Positions 25,353 through 32,316 are shown, numbered from the stretch's first letter. The stretch is 35,376 nt of DNA from Candidatus Caccenecus avistercoris (GCA_018716965.1 DVJF01000067.1:1-35376), one strand, 5' to 3'. Numbers and translations are program-made. Notes: generated from the sequence alone by a model not told the origin.

Positions 25353-25506
25353 CCATTGTTCTAGCTTCTCTAGCACTAATTCTTACCTTAGTTCCATCAA
25401 TAGTCTTCTTTTGAATATTAGGTTTTTGCTTCATTTTAGTTGCGTTAAGTGCATGACTTCTCTTATTGCCTGTTAAAGGTTTCTTTGTTGTAACTTTCTT
25501 AGCCAT
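25345..25506 (-). CDS. rpmB: 50S ribosomal protein bL28
   Basis: Protein of the large ribosomal subunit near the E site. 53 aa with the family blocks KPLTGNKRSHALNATK, PNIQKKT and KVRISAREAR. It is short (usual length about 62) and has no cysteine, so it is the zinc-free form. The ATG at 25506 is preceded by GGAGGTGG; a longer frame from 25548 was rejected because that ribosome binding site lies within it. Convergent with the osmolyte transporter and divergent from spoVID. Confidence 0.88.
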   Translation of the reverse strand: MAKKVTTKKPLTGNKRSHALNATKMKQKPNIQKKTIDGTKVRISAREARTMEK

Positions 25507-25586
25507 TTTGCCACCTCCATAAATTTCATTACTTAAAAACTTTACCATATTATATGGAAAAAGTCAATTTAATATCGCAATTTTAA

Positions 25587-25614
25587 GCATATTTCTCATA
25601 AGAATACATACAAT
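25587..25614 (+). promoter_or_regulatory. Sigma-E-type sporulation promoter of the spoVID-like gene
   Basis: GCATATT (25587-25593), 13 bases, CATACAAT (25607-25614). These fit the B. subtilis sigma-E consensus (KMATATT, 13-15 bases, CATACAMT) at every position. It lies 18 bases before the start codon, with a GGAG ribosome binding site between. In B. subtilis spoVID is transcribed by sigma-E, in the mother cell. Confidence 0.85.
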
Positions 25615-25632
25615 TTTTTAGGAGATGATAAG

Positions 25633-26337
25633 ATGAATTGTAAAATACCATTTACAAAGGATATTGATTTCGAAAAAAAAGTAAGTGAAATAACTTCTAT
25701 CAGTCTTGAACACGAAACCAAAGTAGAAGAGGATACATTAAAAGGAAACTTCATTGTATCTGGAGATTTTAAAAGTCATGAAGTAAGTGTTAATAAAGAA
25801 CCATTTTCTTATATCCTACCTTTTGAAATTGATTTAGCGGAAGATATTGATAGGGATACAATTGAATTTATGATTGAAGATTTTACTTATGAAATAGTAG
25901 ATAATACGATTCTTCGAATCAATATTGATTTTAATGTTATAGCCAGTCTAAAAGAAAAAGAAGAAGAGCCAAATGAAGAAGAAGTATTATTTCAAGATGC
26001 TAGCAATGCTTTTTTAGAAGAAGAGGAAGTCTTAGATGAAGACGAAAGAAAAGAACCGCTAATAGAAGAAGAAAAAGAAGTTTTAGAAGAACAAAAAGAA
26101 GAAGAAACAAAAGAAGTAAAAGAAGAAGAAAGAGAGAGTGAAGATACAATAATAAACAGTATTAAAAGTGATGGTAAAGAATATGCTACTTATCACATTC
26201 ATATGGTAAGTGATGGAGAAAGTATTGAAACTATTTGTACGATGTATAATTCTAATCTAAATATCTTGCAAGATTATAATGATTTAGCCAATATTACTCC
26301 TGGGGATAAATTAATTATACCTGAGAATAATGAATAA
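25633..26337 (+). CDS. spoVID: SpoVID-like spore coat morphogenetic protein with LysM domain
   Basis: In Bacillus, SpoVID drives encasement of the spore by the coat and works with SafA and SpoIVA. Here 234 aa: an N-terminal beta-rich SpoVID/DUF3794-like domain (about residues 1-115, with the internal block NKEPFSYILPFEIDLAEDI), a very acidic Glu/Lys-rich linker (about 115-175), and a C-terminal LysM domain (YHIHMVSDGESIETICTMYN to LIIPEN). It is much shorter than B. subtilis SpoVID (575 aa), mainly in the linker. ATG at 25633 follows GGAGATGAT. It overlaps the next gene by eight bases; the spoVID-ysxE order is the same as in B. subtilis. A sigma-E promoter stands upstream. Confidence 0.82.
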   Translation: MNCKIPFTKDIDFEKKVSEITSISLEHETKVEEDTLKGNFIVSGDFKSHEVSVNKEPFSYILPFEIDLAEDIDRDTIEFMIEDFTYEIVDNTILRINIDFNVIASLKEKEEEPNEEEVLFQDASNAFLEEEEVLDEDERKEPLIEEEKEVLEEQKEEETKEVKEEERESEDTIINSIKSDGKEYATYHIHMVSDGESIETICTMYNSNLNILQDYNDLANITPGDKLIIPENNE

Positions 26338-27229
26338 TGCTTTAGAAGTATTAAAAAGAGAATTTAAGCCATATCGTTTAACCAAAAAGAAAAATGTAAC
26401 AATTATTGATTCTACTAGTGGCACATTTGTCGTAAAAGAAAAAAAAGATAACAAAGTAGCTAATGCCTATGAGTATTTAAAAAGCCGCAATTTTGATTAT
26501 TTTCCTCCTTTAGCTCTAAATGATAGAGGGGATGTAAATGTCTTTGAATATATAGAAGATGTAAAAATGCCCAAAGAACAAAAAGCGATGGATATGGTTG
26601 ACTTAGTAGCACTCCTTCATAACAAAACAACTTATTTTAAAGAAGTAACTGAAGATAAATACAAAGAAATTTATGAAAACTTAAAAGACAACATTATTTA
26701 TACTAAAAACTATTATGACTTTCTATATGAAAAATTAATCGAAGAAGTATATCCATCGCCCAGTCATTATTTATTAATGCGTAACATTTATAAAATTTTT
26801 GAATCCTTAGATTTTTGCACAAACGAGTTAGAAGATTGGTTTGAAAAATCCCGAAATGAAAAGAAAACTAGGGTAGCTTTTATCCATAATAATTTAGAAA
26901 CGGATCATTTTATTAAAAATAACCGAGAATATTTAATAAGTTGGGAAAAATCAAAAATCGATTCTCCTGTTCTTGATTTAATAGGATTTTATCAAAAAGA
27001 ATATATGAATTTAAATTTTGAAGCTATATTAGAAAGATATTTTCGCTCTTATCCTTTAAGTCCCGAAGAAAAACACTTATTTTTCTTAGTCATAAGTATT
27101 CCACCAATTATAAACTTAGAGGGAAGTGAACTTTCTATTACCAAAGAAATTCGTAAAAAACTAGATTATATGTTTAAAACAGAAAATTTAGTTAAAAATC
27201 TTCTTCCTCCTAACAACGGGGATAGATAA
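26330..27229 (+). CDS. ysxE: YsxE/CotS-like spore coat protein, kinase fold
   Basis: 299 aa, an aminoglycoside-phosphotransferase-like fold of the CotS/YsxE family of spore coat proteins. The N-lobe includes GTFVVKEKKD with the usual lysine; the hinge is VFEYIEDV; DLVALLHNKT follows. The catalytic loop, normally H-G-D, here reads FIHNNLETDHFI, with Asn in place of the Asp, and the later metal-binding DFE is replaced by SWEKSKID. It may therefore be a structural pseudokinase. Its start overlaps the spoVID-like stop and follows the same order as in Bacillus, which supports the assignment more than sequence alone. Its 3' end overlaps an opposite-strand small gene by 20 bases. Confidence 0.72.
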   Translation: MNNALEVLKREFKPYRLTKKKNVTIIDSTSGTFVVKEKKDNKVANAYEYLKSRNFDYFPPLALNDRGDVNVFEYIEDVKMPKEQKAMDMVDLVALLHNKTTYFKEVTEDKYKEIYENLKDNIIYTKNYYDFLYEKLIEEVYPSPSHYLLMRNIYKIFESLDFCTNELEDWFEKSRNEKKTRVAFIHNNLETDHFIKNNREYLISWEKSKIDSPVLDLIGFYQKEYMNLNFEAILERYFRSYPLSPEEKHLFFLVISIPPIINLEGSELSITKEIRKKLDYMFKTENLVKNLLPPNNGDR

Positions 27230-27395
27230 TACGAAACAATAACCAAAACAAAATAAACACCTCTACTAACAAAATAAAAATATTAAATCGAAAAGGTAAA
27301 ATCAAAGTAATAAGGAGTTGATAAAAAATCAAAATAGAAAGACAAAATATAGCCAGTATAGTAAAAAATCCCCCTCCAGGACGTCTTGGACACAT
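27210..27395 (-). CDS. Small membrane protein, unknown
   Basis: 61 aa starting MCPRRPGGG, with two predicted membrane segments (about residues 10-30 and 36-55) and a Cys at the last position. The ATG at 27395 follows AGGTGGTT, a good ribosome binding site, which speaks for a real gene; the GTG at 27404 lies inside that site. It is convergent with the ysxE-like gene and overlaps its 3' end by 20 bases. I recognise no family. Confidence 0.55.
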   Translation of the reverse strand: MCPRRPGGGFFTILAIFCLSILIFYQLLITLILPFRFNIFILLVEVFILFWLLFRIIYPRC

Positions 27396-27474
27396 TTTAA
27401 CCACCTATCATATTGTATGAGTAAATAAAAAAATCGTTAAATGCAAATTGGTAAAAATTGTCGAACGCTTTTGC

Positions 27475-27503
27475 TTGATTATTACTGAGAGTAAATATAT
27501 AAT
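27475..27503 (+). promoter_or_regulatory. Promoter of the candidate small RNA
   Basis: TTGATT (27475-27480), a 17-base spacer, TATAAT (27498-27503). No open reading frame follows before the terminator at 27597-27603, so it serves an RNA. Confidence 0.7.
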
Positions 27504-27509
27504 AGTGTT

Positions 27510-27603
27510 GTACAGATTTATTTCTGTACACAAATAAAAGCACTTGACCAAATTTCCAAACTCTCTTTTGGCTTATATGCCCTCGTGGTCAGGTGCTTTT
27601 TTT
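27510..27603 (+). ncRNA. Candidate structured small RNA, about 94 nt
   Basis: An orphan transcription unit with promoter, two strong structures and terminator but no reading frame. Hairpin 1: TGTACAGA (27509-27516) with TCTGTACA (27523-27530), perfect 8 bp. Outer helix: AGCACTTGACCA (27539-27550) with TGGTCAGGTGCT (27586-27597), 12 bp with one wobble, followed by seven T (27597-27603). Within the helix, CCAAA/TTTGG (27556-27560, 27567-27571) and GGC/GCC (27570-27572, 27579-27581) compete because they share two G residues, which hints at switching. It matches no family that I can name with confidence; SRP RNA and RNase P are excluded by the missing core motifs. It may be a trans-acting sRNA. 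Confidence 0.65.
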
Positions 27604-27659
27604 ATGGAAAAATAAAATACAAGTAAACAAAATGTAAATATATTGACAAAATTTGATAA

Positions 27660-27688
27660 TTGTTTTTTACATTAGAAACTGTTATAAT
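27660..27688 (+). promoter_or_regulatory. Promoter of the gene at 27705
   Basis: TTGTTT (27660-27665), a 17-base spacer and TATAAT (27683-27688); AGGTGA follows, then the ATG at 27705. Confidence 0.6.
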
Positions 27689-27704
27689 AGATTAGGTGAA
27701 TAAT

Positions 27705-28547
27705 ATGAGGGAAGAGTACTTTGTGAATATTGCTTTTGACAAATCAATTAAAAAATACTTAGCTTTAGAAAGCAATAAAGATAGTGTGAACTATAATACT
27801 TTTCCTGTGGTAGTAATTCGCATGCTCGCTTTAATATATGGAAAATTAGATATATTAAATCCATATTATTTAAAAAATAGCATAGCTTTTATGAATAACT
27901 TAGGTAAATATGGAGTTAGCAAATCGGAACTTGCATTATTTAAAGATGATTTTCTAAGTTTTTATGAATTTGACATAGCAAATGAAAAGAAGAGTATCAA
28001 ATCGAAAAACCCATATTTCACCAACATTCAAAAATATTTAGTAGATATGTTTGTTGCCAAGAAAAAAAGTACTGATGTATCACTAACTGAAGAAGAAACA
28101 TTTTTAGAATTAATTTATTCTAGTCATACTAAAAATATTTATCGTATGTCTTATAATTATTGGATGAGTGATGATCCGAATTTTATTGAAAAATATTATT
28201 ATTCCAAATTAAATGAAATGGACGTTACCAAAGAACTAGCACTAGATAAAACAATAACTGGCAATCTAAATTTAGATGCTCTAAATGCTATGGGTATAAG
28301 TTTATCGAATCTATTAGATATGACAAATGACCAAATTAATAAAGCTCAAGATAAAGCTTATGAATATTTTGAAGTGGATGCCGAAAGTGTTACTCGAGAT
28401 AAAGATTTAAATAATGCTCTAGATTATTATAAAATGTATGGCAAAAAAATAACTTCAGGTAATGGTTATGTCGATATATTATTATTAATGAGTGTTATTG
28501 TAACATCGCTAAGTGTCATATCTATTATTATTTTTAGTATTATATAG
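27705..28547 (+). CDS. Unknown protein with C-terminal membrane anchor
   Basis: 280 aa, not recognised. The bulk (residues 1 to about 255) looks soluble and helical, rich in Lys, Tyr and Asn; the last 25 residues (ILLLMSVIVTSLSVISIIIF) form a single hydrophobic helix. The protein would be held by a C-terminal tail anchor with the body in the cytoplasm. The ATG at 27705 is set by AGGTGA (27693-27698); a GTG at 27696 lies within that site. It lies ten bases before the yutD-like gene, so they are co-transcribed. It sits between two groups of spore-coat-type genes, but its own promoter is of sigma-A type. Confidence 0.72.
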   Translation: MREEYFVNIAFDKSIKKYLALESNKDSVNYNTFPVVVIRMLALIYGKLDILNPYYLKNSIAFMNNLGKYGVSKSELALFKDDFLSFYEFDIANEKKSIKSKNPYFTNIQKYLVDMFVAKKKSTDVSLTEEETFLELIYSSHTKNIYRMSYNYWMSDDPNFIEKYYYSKLNEMDVTKELALDKTITGNLNLDALNAMGISLSNLLDMTNDQINKAQDKAYEYFEVDAESVTRDKDLNNALDYYKMYGKKITSGNGYVDILLLMSVIVTSLSVISIIIFSII

Positions 28548-28556
28548 GGAGGGTTT

Positions 28557-28835
28557 ATGGAAGTAATTACAATTAATAATCGTAAATATCAAGTATTAAA
28601 TAATTATAAAGATGCAATTAATATTGAAGAATTAGAAGAAAAAATAACCGAGTACTTTGATGATTTTGATTATATTGTTGGGGATATTGCTTATGGCAAA
28701 CTAAGATTAAAAGGCTTTAATAGTAAAACCAACAAAAATTTTAAAGAATTCAATGATGTTGATAAAGTGGAAGATTATATTAAAAATAATTGTGCTTATG
28801 GATGTCGTTGGTTCATGATTAGTGAAATAAAATAA
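28557..28835 (+). CDS. yutD: YutD-like protein (DUF1027)
   Basis: 92 aa with the DUF1027 pattern: YQVLNNYKDAINIEELEEK, then FDYIVGDIAYGKLRLKGF near residue 36, and the C-terminal YIKNNCAYGCRWFMI with the Cys pair. Family members are found across Bacilli; function is not established. Ribosome binding site GGGAGG. In B. subtilis yutD lies near yutH and yutI, as here. Confidence 0.82.
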   Translation: MEVITINNRKYQVLNNYKDAINIEELEEKITEYFDDFDYIVGDIAYGKLRLKGFNSKTNKNFKEFNDVDKVEDYIKNNCAYGCRWFMISEIK

Positions 28836-28864
28836 TTGAAGTAAAAAGAAATTTTTGATATAAT
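28836..28864 (+). promoter_or_regulatory. Promoter of the gene at 28889
   Basis: TTGAAG (28836-28841), a 17-base spacer, TATAAT (28859-28864), directly after the yutD-like stop codon. Confidence 0.7.
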
Positions 28865-28888
28865 GAGTTAGAATAGAGAGGGATTAAA

Positions 28889-29992
28889 ATGGCAAGATTA
28901 AATATTACGAAGCCTACGGGAAACGTTGATAGTCTAAACTTAATAAGTGCTTTTAAAGCTGAAAATAACACTTATGTTGTTTTAGATAGTGAAAAAATGG
29001 GTTCAATGGGTCTTCCGATAATTTATATTAGTAAATATACAACAAAACTTGAAAAAATAAATAATGACATGGAGTGGCAAAGTGTTAAAAACTATTTGAA
29101 AGGAATTATTAGTGGAACCAATTTTGAATATGTAAAAATAGGGGATAACTTAACAGCTGATGAAGCTTATTATACTCCTCTAACTTTACCCCAAAATTCC
29201 TTTGATGCTATAAAGAACCGTTATGTTATAACTGAGACTCCAGCTGCTAATGTGATGCCAACGGAAACGGTAATACCAGCAAGAACAGAAGCATCTCCTG
29301 TGATGCCAAATCCTAGTACTACAAGTAATGCCACTGTAAATGTAAGCCCAGTTACTCCACCACAAGTAGAACCTACTGCTGAACCACAACAAGAGTCTGT
29401 AATGAATTTGATAGATGAAGCTTACCGCGTAAGTACGCCAGCCCAAGCATCTTCTGTAGCCCAAAATGTTCCATCTATGCCTAATATGGAATCTACACCA
29501 TCATCAGCTGTAACACCGTCATCTGTTATACCAACTATGGCATCTAATCCAGCACCAACTATGCCACAAGCATCTCCGGTAACGCCATCTTTCGTTGCTG
29601 AAGCTCCCGTAGTAAATCCAGCTCCGGTAAGAACAGAATCACCAGTAGTAACACCTGTAGCACCGGCACCAAGTGTAACAAATGTAACAAATGTAGCATC
29701 ATCTATAAAGATGCCAACGATAAATTTTGATAATGATAAAGAAACTTTCTTAAAGGCTTGTGAAAACATGTTTGATGCTCTTGTTTCCAAATATCAAAAA
29801 GAGTTAACAGCATTAGAACAAAAAGAACAAGAATTAAAACAAAAAGAAGTGGAGATTAATGCAAAATTAAGAGATGCTAGTGAACATCTAGCTAATGCTG
29901 AGGCTAAAGAGACGGTTGCCAACATCGCTCATGATAATGCTAAAAAAGTAATGGAGTTAAATAATTTTATGCCCGTAAATCCCAATAACTGA
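28889..29992 (+). CDS. Unknown protein with Pro/Thr/Val-rich linker and coiled coil
   Basis: 367 aa, not recognised. Three parts: a compact N-terminal domain (about residues 1-110), a low-complexity linker of Pro, Ala, Val, Thr and Ser (about 115-270, with repeats of the type PAPVxxPVVTPVAP), and a charged coiled coil (about 285-350, KELTALEQKEQELKQKE). No signal peptide or membrane segment, so it is cytoplasmic or, given its place near coat genes, possibly a scaffold. Base composition of the linker is richer in C than its neighbours, owing to Pro and Ala codons. GAGAGGG ribosome binding site. Its stop is inside the terminator hairpin. Confidence 0.75.
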   Translation: MARLNITKPTGNVDSLNLISAFKAENNTYVVLDSEKMGSMGLPIIYISKYTTKLEKINNDMEWQSVKNYLKGIISGTNFEYVKIGDNLTADEAYYTPLTLPQNSFDAIKNRYVITETPAANVMPTETVIPARTEASPVMPNPSTTSNATVNVSPVTPPQVEPTAEPQQESVMNLIDEAYRVSTPAQASSVAQNVPSMPNMESTPSSAVTPSSVIPTMASNPAPTMPQASPVTPSFVAEAPVVNPAPVRTESPVVTPVAPAPSVTNVTNVASSIKMPTINFDNDKETFLKACENMFDALVSKYQKELTALEQKEQELKQKEVEINAKLRDASEHLANAEAKETVANIAHDNAKKVMELNNFMPVNPNN

Positions 29993-30014
29993 TGTATGAA
30001 AGCATCAGTTTTTT
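29987..30014 (+). terminator. Intrinsic terminator
   Basis: AACTGATG (29987-29994) with CATCAGTT (30003-30010), perfect 8 bp, loop TATGAAAG, T6 to 30014. The stop codon of the 28889 gene is in the stem. Confidence 0.9.
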
Positions 30015-30022
30015 CATACAAT
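30015..30022 (+). promoter_or_regulatory. Probable sigma-E -10 element of the yutH-like gene
   Basis: CATACAAT matches the sigma-E -10 consensus exactly and is identical to the spoVID element at 25607. The -35 region, which would lie at about 29994-30000, is only a weak match (GTATGAA). It begins directly after the terminator T-tail, 15 bases before the start codon. yutH is a sigma-E gene in B. subtilis. Confidence 0.6.
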
Positions 30023-30036
30023 GAATTAGTGATAAT

Positions 30037-30963
30037 ATGAAAGATATGATTAATTACTATTATAATTTAAATATCGAAAGTACCGAAGATTGGGATAATT
30101 TGTATATTTTTGAATGGAATCATAATAAGTTTTATTTTGTTCCCTTAAATAGAACAGAAAAAGAACTAATCGATTTAGTAGAAATTAGTAAAGAGTTAAA
30201 AGCAAGAGGTCTAGCTTGCCATGATCTAATTCTAAATAAATTTGGAAAATTTATAACCAACATTTATGAAGCTAACTATATTTTATTAAGACCTATTGGG
30301 GATATTTATGAAGAGTATGATATAAAAGATATGATCCAAATAAATAATAGACTTCTAGTAAACCCTAATAAGCGTAATTTATACCGTAATTCCTGGGCTA
30401 AACTATGGAGTGATAAGATTGATTACTTTGAATATCAAATTCATGAGTTAGGTAAAGATAAAGAGTTAATATTAGATAGTTTTAGTTATTATATTGGCTT
30501 AGGAGAAAATGCGATAAGTTATGTAAATAACACGAATAAAAAATATCATGGCAATAACCAAGATCGCATATGTTTATCACACCGAAGAATTAAATACCCC
30601 AATTACAAACTAAATTATTTAAATCCCTTAAGTTTTATCTTTGATCTAGAAGTAAGAGATATTGCAGAGTATATTAAAAGTGCCTTTTTTGAGGGAGTTG
30701 ACGCTTTAAGTTATTTAAGAGAAACTTTAAAAATAACCAACTTTTCTATTTATAGTTTAGAATTATTATATGCAAGACTTTTATATCCAACTTATTACTT
30801 TGATATTTATGAAAGTATTATGAATAAAGGAGAGAGTGAAGAAAAATTAATACCTATTATTGAAAAAGCTGATGATTATGAAGAATTTTTACGTTTTGCT
30901 TATTTAGAAATTAATAAATATGCTCCCATTGAAGGCATAAGTTGGCTTTTAGATAAAAAATAA
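30037..30963 (+). CDS. yutH: YutH-like spore coat-associated protein
   Basis: 308 aa, distant member of the CotS/YutH kinase-fold family associated with the spore coat. The order is N-lobe (NKFYFVPLNRTEKELIDLVEIS), a helical C-lobe with WSDKIDYFEYQI, then SHRRI where active kinases have H-G-D, and FDLEVRDIAEYI in the place of the metal-binding DFE. The catalytic Asp is therefore missing, and it is likely a structural protein. Assignment rests on weak sequence likeness plus its position between yutD-like and yutI-like genes and the sigma-E-type -10 box. The ribosome binding site is weak; start at 30037 is likely, ATG at 30046 possible. Confidence 0.65.
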   Translation: MKDMINYYYNLNIESTEDWDNLYIFEWNHNKFYFVPLNRTEKELIDLVEISKELKARGLACHDLILNKFGKFITNIYEANYILLRPIGDIYEEYDIKDMIQINNRLLVNPNKRNLYRNSWAKLWSDKIDYFEYQIHELGKDKELILDSFSYYIGLGENAISYVNNTNKKYHGNNQDRICLSHRRIKYPNYKLNYLNPLSFIFDLEVRDIAEYIKSAFFEGVDALSYLRETLKITNFSIYSLELLYARLLYPTYYFDIYESIMNKGESEEKLIPIIEKADDYEEFLRFAYLEINKYAPIEGISWLLDKK

Positions 30964-30989
30964 GAGTTATAAATCAACATTTATAACTC
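30964..30989 (-). terminator. Minus-strand terminator of the NifU-domain gene
   Basis: Perfect 11-bp inverted repeat GAGTTATAAAT (30964-30974) with ATTTATAACTC (30979-30989), loop CAAC. On the minus strand it is followed by TTATTTTTT. The stop of the minus-strand gene lies in it; it may also slow plus-strand transcription from yutH. Confidence 0.8.
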
Positions 30990-31191
30990 CTTCAATTTCT
31001 GGTATTTTATCTTTTATTAAAGCTTCTATTCCATAACTAATAGTACCATCTTGATACAAGCAATTTTTACAAGCTCCCGTTAGCTTAATATACACATAAT
31101 TATCTTCTATACGCAAAAACTCAATATCGCCACCATCTTGTATTAAAAAGGGACGAATACTTTCAATTAATTCTTTAACTTGTTCTTCCAT
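30967..31191 (-). CDS. yutI: NifU C-terminal-domain iron-sulfur protein (YutI-like)
   Basis: 74-aa single-domain protein of the NifU-C/Nfu type, which carries and delivers Fe-S clusters. Clear motifs are IRPFLIQDGGDIEF near residue 12 and the cluster-binding pair CKNCLY near residue 41, then the helix ISYGIEALIKDKIPE. Length is typical for YutI. The start follows GGTGA. It stands next to the yutH-like gene, as in B. subtilis. Confidence 0.9.
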   Translation of the reverse strand: MEEQVKELIESIRPFLIQDGGDIEFLRIEDNYVYIKLTGACKNCLYQDGTISYGIEALIKDKIPEIEGVINVDL

Positions 31192-31245
31192 TAATAATCA
31201 CCAAACATATTATAAAAGAAAATATTTCATTAGTAAAGAAAAACA

Positions 31246-31254
31246 TGTTATAAT
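31246..31254 (+). promoter_or_regulatory. Extended -10 promoter of the S1-domain gene
   Basis: TGTTATAAT, matching TGnTATAAT, 20 bases before the ATG at 31275, with AGGTGG between. Confidence 0.6.
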
Positions 31255-31274
31255 ATTTGTACAGGTGGTAATTC

Positions 31275-31622
31275 ATGTTTAAAATAGGAGATACAGTTAA
31301 ATGCGTTGTAACAGGATTTAAAGAATATGGAATTTTTGTGCGTGTAAATGATGAATATAATGGTTTAATTCATATATCAGAAATATCCAACAGTTTTGTT
31401 CATAATGTAAGTGATTATGCCGAAATAGGGGAAGAAATCTATGCAAAAGTAATAGAAGTAGACAATGTAACCAAACATTTAAAACTATCTATAAGAGCTA
31501 TCAATTACAAATTAGATGGTAAAGAAACCGAAGAAAGTAATAAAGATGGATTCAAGCCCTTAAAAGAACATTTGGGTTTATGGATTAATGAAAAGTTAAA
31601 AGAAATAGGACGATATAAATAA
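31275..31622 (+). CDS. yugI: S1-domain RNA-binding protein, YugI/CvfD-like
   Basis: 115 aa. The S1 domain fills residues 1-75 (FKIGDTVKCVVTGFKEYGIFV, GLIHISEIS, VHNVSDYAEIGEEIYAKVIEVD, LKLSIRAI) and is followed by a short charged tail. B. subtilis YugI (general stress protein 13) and streptococcal CvfD share the size and domain and act on ribosomes or mRNA. ATG set by AGGTGG. The next gene is 28 bases downstream. Confidence 0.88.
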   Translation: MFKIGDTVKCVVTGFKEYGIFVRVNDEYNGLIHISEISNSFVHNVSDYAEIGEEIYAKVIEVDNVTKHLKLSIRAINYKLDGKETEESNKDGFKPLKEHLGLWINEKLKEIGRYK

Positions 31623-31650
31623 TCTTTATTATAATATTATTGGTGATGTT

Positions 31651-31962
31651 ATGAATATAAAACGTAATTTAAGAGATATTCTTAAAACAAATATTAAATA
31701 TTATCGAATAAAAGCCAATCTGACTCAAGAAGATTTAGCTGAAAACGCAAATGTAACAGCTAAATATATCTCTGATTTAGAAAGAGGTATATTTAATGTA
31801 AGTTTAGAAAAACTAGAACAAATTGCTGAAGCTTTAAATATTGAAGCATATCTACTTTTAAAAGATGATTATAAAAATGAAGTAATACCTATTAAAGTAG
31901 ATATGATTACGAAAACAAGAAAATCAAAAAACATCATTAAATTTATATACGAAAAAACTTAG
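31651..31962 (+). CDS. XRE-family helix-turn-helix regulator
   Basis: 103 aa. The helix-turn-helix lies at about residues 10-65 (LKTNIKYYRIKANLTQEDLAE, then KYISDLERG and LEKLEQIAEALNI), followed by a short basic tail. No ligand domain. A TATAAT at 31630-31635 may be its own -10, and GGTGAT precedes the ATG. The target is unknown; no phage or defence gene adjoins it. A strong terminator follows and includes its stop codon region. Confidence 0.9.
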   Translation: MNIKRNLRDILKTNIKYYRIKANLTQEDLAENANVTAKYISDLERGIFNVSLEKLEQIAEALNIEAYLLLKDDYKNEVIPIKVDMITKTRKSKNIIKFIYEKT

Positions 31963-31977
31963 GACGACCTAAGTTTT
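31956..31977 (+). terminator. Intrinsic terminator
   Basis: AACTTAGG (31956-31963) with CCTAAGTT (31968-31975), perfect 8 bp, ACGA tetraloop, T-tail. The stop codon of the XRE gene is in the stem. Confidence 0.85.
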
Positions 31978-32074
31978 ATATTTTATATACTCCAGTGGTA
32001 ATGACACTAACACAAGGATTTTCAGTATTTGACTGTAATATAAAAAACTCCAATAGGAATTTCAAATTCAAAGA

Positions 32075-32164
32075 TGGTGCCCAAGGCCGGACTTGAACCG
32101 GCACGGGTTTTAACACCCGCAGGATTTTAAGTCCTGTGCGTCTACCTATTCCGCCACTTGGGCA
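32075..32164 (-). tRNA. tRNA-Leu (UAA anticodon)
   Basis: Class II tRNA of 90 nt with encoded CCA (32075-32077). Acceptor TGCCCAA/TTGGGCA, T-loop GGTTCAAGTCC, anticodon loop CTTAAAA (anticodon UAA), and a variable arm GGGTGTTAAAACCC. It stands alone on the minus strand, behind the promoter at 32195-32223. Confidence 0.95.
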
Positions 32165-32194
32165 GGCACTTGTCTTAATGAATAAGACTTCTTA

Positions 32195-32223
32195 AGTATA
32201 ATATGTTTTTTTATCTTTTTCAA
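32195..32223 (-). promoter_or_regulatory. Promoter of tRNA-Leu(UAA)
   Basis: On the minus strand TTGAAA (32218-32223), 17 bases, TATACT (32195-32200). A GTCTTA/TAAGAC inverted repeat (about 32172-32188) lies in the leader before the tRNA. Confidence 0.7.
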
Positions 32224-32316
32224 GTCTTTTTTTCAAAAATTAGGTATTTTTTATGAAATATTTTAAAAAATACGCTTATATTAATATTAAGAAGTTAAAA
32301 AATTGAAGAAATATGG

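Noticed and set aside
29186-29790. Two long antisense frames under the Pro/Thr linker of the 28889 gene
   Set aside because: Result of the low-complexity codon pattern on the other strand; no ribosome binding sites, implausible composition.
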